Positions 60,501 through 64,000 of a stretch of DNA of 64,000 nt are shown piece by piece (positions within the stretch are counted from its first letter, which is position 1; the number at the start of each line of letters is the position of its first letter). The translations under genes and the position numbers were made by a program. The stretch is from assembly GCF_001039355.2 (NCBI RefSeq), contig NW_019775538.1, positions 1 through 64,000 of the forward strand. The letters are read 5' to 3'. Source of the stretch: Lingula anatina (Eukaryota > Brachiopoda > Lingulata > Lingulida > Lingulidae). Under the pieces are notes generated by a model. It did not search any database, was not told the origin of the DNA, and saw nothing but the letters and a program-made list of their open reading frames with translations.

Positions 60501-63500
60501 ATAAGGTGTCATTTGGACTGTATTTGAAAACTGAAGTATTTTGTTGATTATTTTATCAATTACATTTTTCGTAGTTATTTTTTCAAAACATTTTTGATCT
60601 GCGATGTGAAACTGATCGTGAGGATTGTCAAGCCTATTATTGTAACAGTATCGATGTAACGAAATTATGATTGATAACGAGCTTAAAGGTGAAATAATAC
60701 TGTTAATTAGAAGGAATTAATTCCACAGTAATCTCTAATGCTACTTTTTCACCAGAAAGGATATCTGAAGAAAAGCACACCAAACAAAGATGTTTTGTAG
60801 CGCCGCTGAATTAACCGAACACGTAGACACGGCGGTGATGCAAAGAAAAAATTTGTTTCCCTTTGAACGTAATTTTGGCCTAACGCACGCACGCAAGGGG
60901 ACTTTACTACGGTAACCGTTGACATATCTAGGGCAGCCCTTACCATCTAATCACTATCATTTAACACACTACTATTTGGTTAATTAACTGCTCTGTCTTA
61001 ATCAGGCCATTATATAGCTAATGATCTAAGGGACATGTTAGTGACCTGCTGCTACATGTAGGAATTCATTTTATTGTGGAGTTTCTTTTTTCAGATTAGC
61101 TCATCTGTACTACAACTTATGACGAGAGAGAGAGAGAGAGAGAGGGGGAAAGTATTCACTTATAACAGTATTTATTCCTCTACTTGAGTTTTAATCATTA
61201 TAAGTCAATCCCTAAAACACAATAAAGGAAAGAAAATTAAAATGACTGTTGCTATGTACATGTTATCAGTAAATGCTGTAGTGAATGGTTAAATAGACAG
61301 TACTAAAAAAAACTCTCGAGTTCACGTACATAGTGGTAAGAAGTGCATATATCGGCTCAAGTCAACGTATCACATGATTTAAGTGCATTCACCTTAATTT
61401 AGTTTTCCGATGCGACCCAATACCATCCAATTAACTACAGTAAGTGGCTTGCGTTTGGTCGATACTTTTTGAGAGGTGAACCGAAAGAATCAACATAAGG
61501 TTTCGCTGACTACAACACCAAACGCTGTTTCACAGATCCTTTTCATGAATGCACTGTTTATTAATAAAACTGAAAACCTTTGCAAATAGGTTATAGGTCT
61601 GTGTTGTACTTAAAATGTTTTATTTAATGCTACTGTAGTTAAATGTCAGTTATGTAGACATGTTTGTACTTGCTGAACTCTACATTTTACCCCTACATTA
61701 TGATACATACGCAGCAATACTTATTCATCTGCGCGAATATTTATTTTCATGGGTGTGCAGAATTGTCTCAGACATTATTTCGACATCTTCAATCAACAAT
61801 AACGTACTGATCTATCTTATGAGCTAATAATGTGAAGATAAATTATTAATATGTATTAAATTAAGACCTAGGACTCCTGCGAATTCTTCTTTATTTGTTA
61901 TTGAACGCGAACTTTCAAAGCTGTAAATAAATCGTCTTCCTGACTACATTTAGGCATAGCTAAAATCTTTTCTATTATGATAGTTCTAGAAAGATATATG
62001 TGCTGTGTCTGGTCGTAAATAGTTGCAAATCACATATATTAAAATACGTCAGAATCAGTTGACAGACTATCGCCAAATGTACAGTATACATGCCTTTAAC
62101 AAGCATATACACGCGTTTACCGTTTCATTGCATTAGCAAATTCACTTATCAAGCACCCCGTTTCTTAATCGCTTTAAGACTGTACAGCCGAAGACACACA
62201 AAAGAACTAAATCTACAGAAATAATGCAACCTTTGTCTTCCTGCGAGAAATGGTGCGCAAAATGACGACTGCGAAAAAAACTGAGTAAACCCATTAATTT
62301 CTATTTGGATCTACACGGTAATTTACCGCCATTGAGATCGATGTGTCAAGCCTTTTAATTCAATTTTCTCACACGGGTCTTGTGTCGAGTCGCTTGGTTG
62401 AATGTGTAGGTTGAAGAGACATTTGAGTGTGTGAAACATAGCGTCTTGTTTGCACTCCGTAGGCGCGTGCGGAAGCTAGGTGTCCTTTTTCACGCTGGGT
62501 CCTCTCTCTTCAGCGTGACCACTACCCTCCGGTAGCACTTTACCAAACACCACTCATTCTGGTTAAACAAATGGCTATTTTTCTTCAAACAAATGATTAA
62601 TTGCATGCTCATTAACACTTTGACAAATCACCACTGCCGTTTGATATCCATTTTCCTCCCTTGTCATCATACAGGCGGGCCCCTGTTATGTATAATAAGT
62701 TAATATGGCTACTTATACATGTTCCCACCTCGATATAAGATACAGGGGCCGTTTCCAGGGTATTTGACCCCGGGGATGTCTGTCAGAGTCAAGTATTGAC
62801 AGTATTGATTGCCGAGCTAAGGAAGGAAAGAGATGGAGTAACATGTCGTCTGCTTTCGTGGCGCGCTTCTCGCCTCCCGGTCGCCCACTTGATGGTCGTC
62901 TGCCTTCAAAGTTCAAATAGATCCTAATCCGCGCGTCTTTGCATTCTTTATCAAGCATTCTTTATCAAATAATATAAAATACCTTATGTGAAAAAAACAG
63001 AAACCACCTCTGTAGGAAATATGTACGGAAGACTTAAACAACAGTCGATTTTATTCAAAACTTCCCATGACAATGATTCTGTTAGAATCACATTGTCCAT
63101 CTGTGTGGCCAGTTTATTTGATATACTAGTACATGTGCCCTATGTGGAGGCAGACAGATATATTGATACTAGTATATACTGCCTGGTGTACATTTATTTG
63201 CTCAATATCCCCCCAATAAGAATGTTTATGCGAAAGTTTTTAAAGATTGGCTCAGTGTACGTTTTCTGAGAATGAAGATATATGAAAGAGTATATAATGA
63301 AGAAATAACGACTCACTATTTTAATCACGGCGTCATAAAATGTTTCAGATGTTAATTTAGCTTCTGAAGATTGATATTTGGTTGATGTGAATGGGCTAAT
63401 CATTATATTTTNTCTCTCTCCTCCTCCCCTCCCCTCCTCTCTCTCCCTCCCTCCCTCTCTCTCTCTCTCCCCCCCTCTCTCTCTCTCCTTAAACCATGTT

Positions 63501-64000
63501 TAAAATGAAGATGCCTCTAACATTTATTTTGGCCTCATATTATTCATATTTGAAACAGTTTAAAGACAAGTCATCTTTCTTGTACCGAGTAACACCAATA
63601 GACGCTGTATTAATTCCCTTATATCCAAGACCTCCAGTCATGGTTCCTTAACCCCGTGCCACCAGCGAACCCAGAGTCACTTCTCTCCAAAATATTGAAG
63701 ATTTTCAAAATTGTTACTCGTTGCAATTGATTAAGTCCGTTCACCTAGGGCCGCGTTCTCTTTCAGTCTTCGAACTAAGGTCAGGTGGGTAGTAATTGTG
63801 GTCTTTAACTTCAGACAGCACTAACGTGGACAAAACGCTCACAAAGCACACACTGGGGTATATGTGTAGAGAAAAACAGCTTAAGTTAAAGAGCCAGTGA
63901 AATGAGAATCACCCCCTTCATTCGACGTGTGTTTATTTTACCTCTGCCTGTTATTGTTGCCTAATTATATTTGCCGCGCGGGCTGAGAACGGGTCAGTCC
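40272..64000 (+). CDS. Nicotinic acetylcholine receptor-type subunit gene, 5' part
   Basis: This entry spans the gene from its start codon to the window edge; two exons are given separately. Joined, they encode a signal peptide followed by the first extracellular segment of a Cys-loop ligand-gated channel subunit of the nicotinic family, with the motif YRLMHDLMKNYDRRVRP and FGLALAQIIDV. Such subunits form pentameric cation channels at synapses and elsewhere. The ligand-binding loops, Cys-loop and four membrane segments are not in the window. I searched the remaining 19.5 kb for the expected next short exon (family pattern DEKNQ followed by a TTNxWL motif) and did not find it. Subunit class (alpha or not) cannot be told. 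Confidence 0.88.
41985..42001 (+). promoter_or_regulatory. Perfect CRE next to an octamer motif
   Basis: TGACGTCA (41985-41992) is followed one base later by ATGCAAAT (41994-42001). The first is the full cAMP-response palindrome (CREB/ATF) and the second the POU octamer. They sit in intron 1 of the receptor gene. Co-occurrence is seen; regulatory action is an inference. Confidence 0.4.
43201..43222 (+). promoter_or_regulatory. CRE palindrome with a second near-CRE
   Basis: TGACGTCA (43201-43208) and TGACATCA (43215-43222) are 14 bases apart and lie in a small repeat TGTGACxTCACAAT. It is 1.1 kb before receptor exon 2. Possible CREB/ATF/AP-1 sites; function not shown. Confidence 0.35.
44348..44493 (+). 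CDS. nAChR-type subunit exon 2: start of the extracellular domain
   Basis: 146 bases, phase 1 to 0, acceptor TTTTTCTCAG and donor GTAAGT. It encodes CVLVKADDHEYRLMHDLMKN, then YDRRVRPSKNASEALNVTFG and LALAQIIDV. The N-terminal helix (EYRLMHDLMKNYD), the RVRP turn and the first beta strand (VTFGLALAQIIDV) are the standard nicotinic receptor start. Possible N-glycosylation sequons are NAS and NVT. The intron after IIDV is at the usual family position. Confidence 0.92.
44562..44611 (-). promoter_or_regulatory. Five regularly spaced TGACCT (AGGTCA) half-sites
   Basis: TGACCT occurs at 44562, 44570, 44584, 44598 and 44606, with spacers of 2, 8, 8 and 2 bases. On the minus strand these are AGGTCA nuclear-receptor half-sites, and the one at 44584 extends to TGACCTTGA (complement TCAAGGTCA). 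The cluster starts 68 bases after the exon 2 donor. It could instead be a decayed 14-base tandem repeat. Confidence 0.4.
47350..47570. mobile_element. Probable foldback MITE
   Basis: Left CATTCCCATAGATTTTAGAT pairs with the right end, whose complement reads GCATTCCAAGAGATTTAGAT. The AGATCGAT segment is shared and the inner bases (about TCAGCTTAGCCGA and TCGGCTGACTGCA) partly pair. The right arm has an internal duplication of CGATCTAAATCT. Ends and target duplication are not clear. Confidence 0.5.
49615..49737. repeat. Hairpin (near-perfect inverted repeat, about 48-bp arms)
   Basis: CTGATGCATCTATGAA and the following bases to AAGCTTT (49615-49664) are repeated inverted at 49692-49737 with only a few mismatches, around a G/C-rich loop of about 25-30 bases. 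Short flanking bases (TATAA) are also similar. It is probably a small foldback transposon; if transcribed it would form a long hairpin. Confidence 0.85.
51536..51580. repeat. (TTTA)n-(TTTG)n microsatellite
   Basis: Tetranucleotide run of TTTA units passing into TTTG units. Confidence 0.93.
58326..58381. repeat. 28-bp perfect tandem duplication
   Basis: A 28-base unit beginning CAACCAGGTTAATTTAATAA occurs twice in direct succession (58326-58353 and 58354-58381). Confidence 0.95.
59082..59106. repeat. (TC)n microsatellite
   Basis: Pure TC run of about 12 units. Confidence 0.95.
60045..60092. repeat. (CA)n microsatellite
   Basis: ACAC run with AGAC and ATAC interruptions. It accounts for the overlapping frames on both strands in this region. 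Confidence 0.95.
61122..61144. repeat. (GA)n microsatellite
   Basis: Pure GA run of about 11 units. Confidence 0.95.
63413..63488. repeat. CT-rich low-complexity tract
   Basis: Polypyrimidine tract of CT and CCT units with an ambiguous base at its start (63412). Confidence 0.93.

Larger units (their letters stand above)
44494..64000 (+). other. nAChR-type gene intron 2 (or intron plus intergenic sequence)
   Basis: No further exon recognised over 19.5 kb. The 133-codon frame at 45516-45917 and the 97-codon minus-strand frame at 52207-52500 are the longest non-repeat frames and match nothing I know. The region has two foldback elements, several microsatellites and one ambiguous base (63412). 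Most of it is ordinary AT-rich sequence. Confidence 0.5.

Noticed and set aside
1-64000. tRNA, rRNA and CRISPR arrays
   Set aside because: No cloverleaf, ribosomal or direct-repeat/spacer pattern was recognised by eye. A tRNA scan was not possible here.

Overview
The window reads as nuclear DNA of an invertebrate animal. It is AT-rich, its genes are split by GT-AG introns, and it carries dinucleotide and tetranucleotide microsatellites, minisatellites and foldback transposons. Protein similarity and repeat style suggest a lophotrochozoan, most likely a mollusc; the species is an inference and was not tested. Most long open frames here are chance or low-complexity reads. The real coding content sits in short exons that I assembled from splice sites, codon phase and protein family knowledge.

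Layout. (1) 1760-1979, minus strand: first coding exon of an organellar Na+/H+ exchanger of the SLC9A6/7/9 (NHE6/7/9) group; the rest of that gene lies beyond the left edge. (2) 2201-2622, minus strand: an unidentified coding-like block that may be the 3' end of another gene. (3) 5376-29808, plus strand: a complete PINCH (LIMS1/2, Drosophila steamer duck, C. elegans unc-97) gene coding for a five-LIM-domain adaptor. Ten invariant or near-invariant exons lie between 23337 and 29808. Up to four alternative first coding exons, all ending in phase 2, lie spread over 17 kb upstream. (4) About 29.8-40.2 kb: 3' UTR and intergenic sequence. (5) 40272 to beyond 64000, plus strand: the signal-peptide exon and second exon of a nicotinic acetylcholine receptor-type Cys-loop subunit. 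The remaining exons are not visible and should lie past the right edge, which makes intron 2 longer than 19.5 kb.

The most interesting region is 23.1-25.6 kb in PINCH. The exon for the first zinc finger of LIM1 is present twice (23337-23444 and 25075-25194). The copies are divergent, both keep all zinc ligands, and both are phase 2 at each end, so they look like alternatively or mutually exclusively spliced exons. The upstream copy is preceded by three tandem copies of its own splice acceptor plus exon start. Using any of these decoys would shift the frame and reach a stop in exon 5. The downstream copy is followed directly by a roughly 31-bp minisatellite that starts about 10 bases after its donor. 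LIM1 is the ILK-binding domain of PINCH, so the alternative exons could change ILK binding.

Other structure: foldback (MITE-like) elements at 2717, 7621, 8683, 10012, 39375, 47350 and 49615; two perfect CRE palindromes in nAChR intron 1, one next to an octamer; and an evenly spaced cluster of five TGACCT half-sites at the start of nAChR intron 2.
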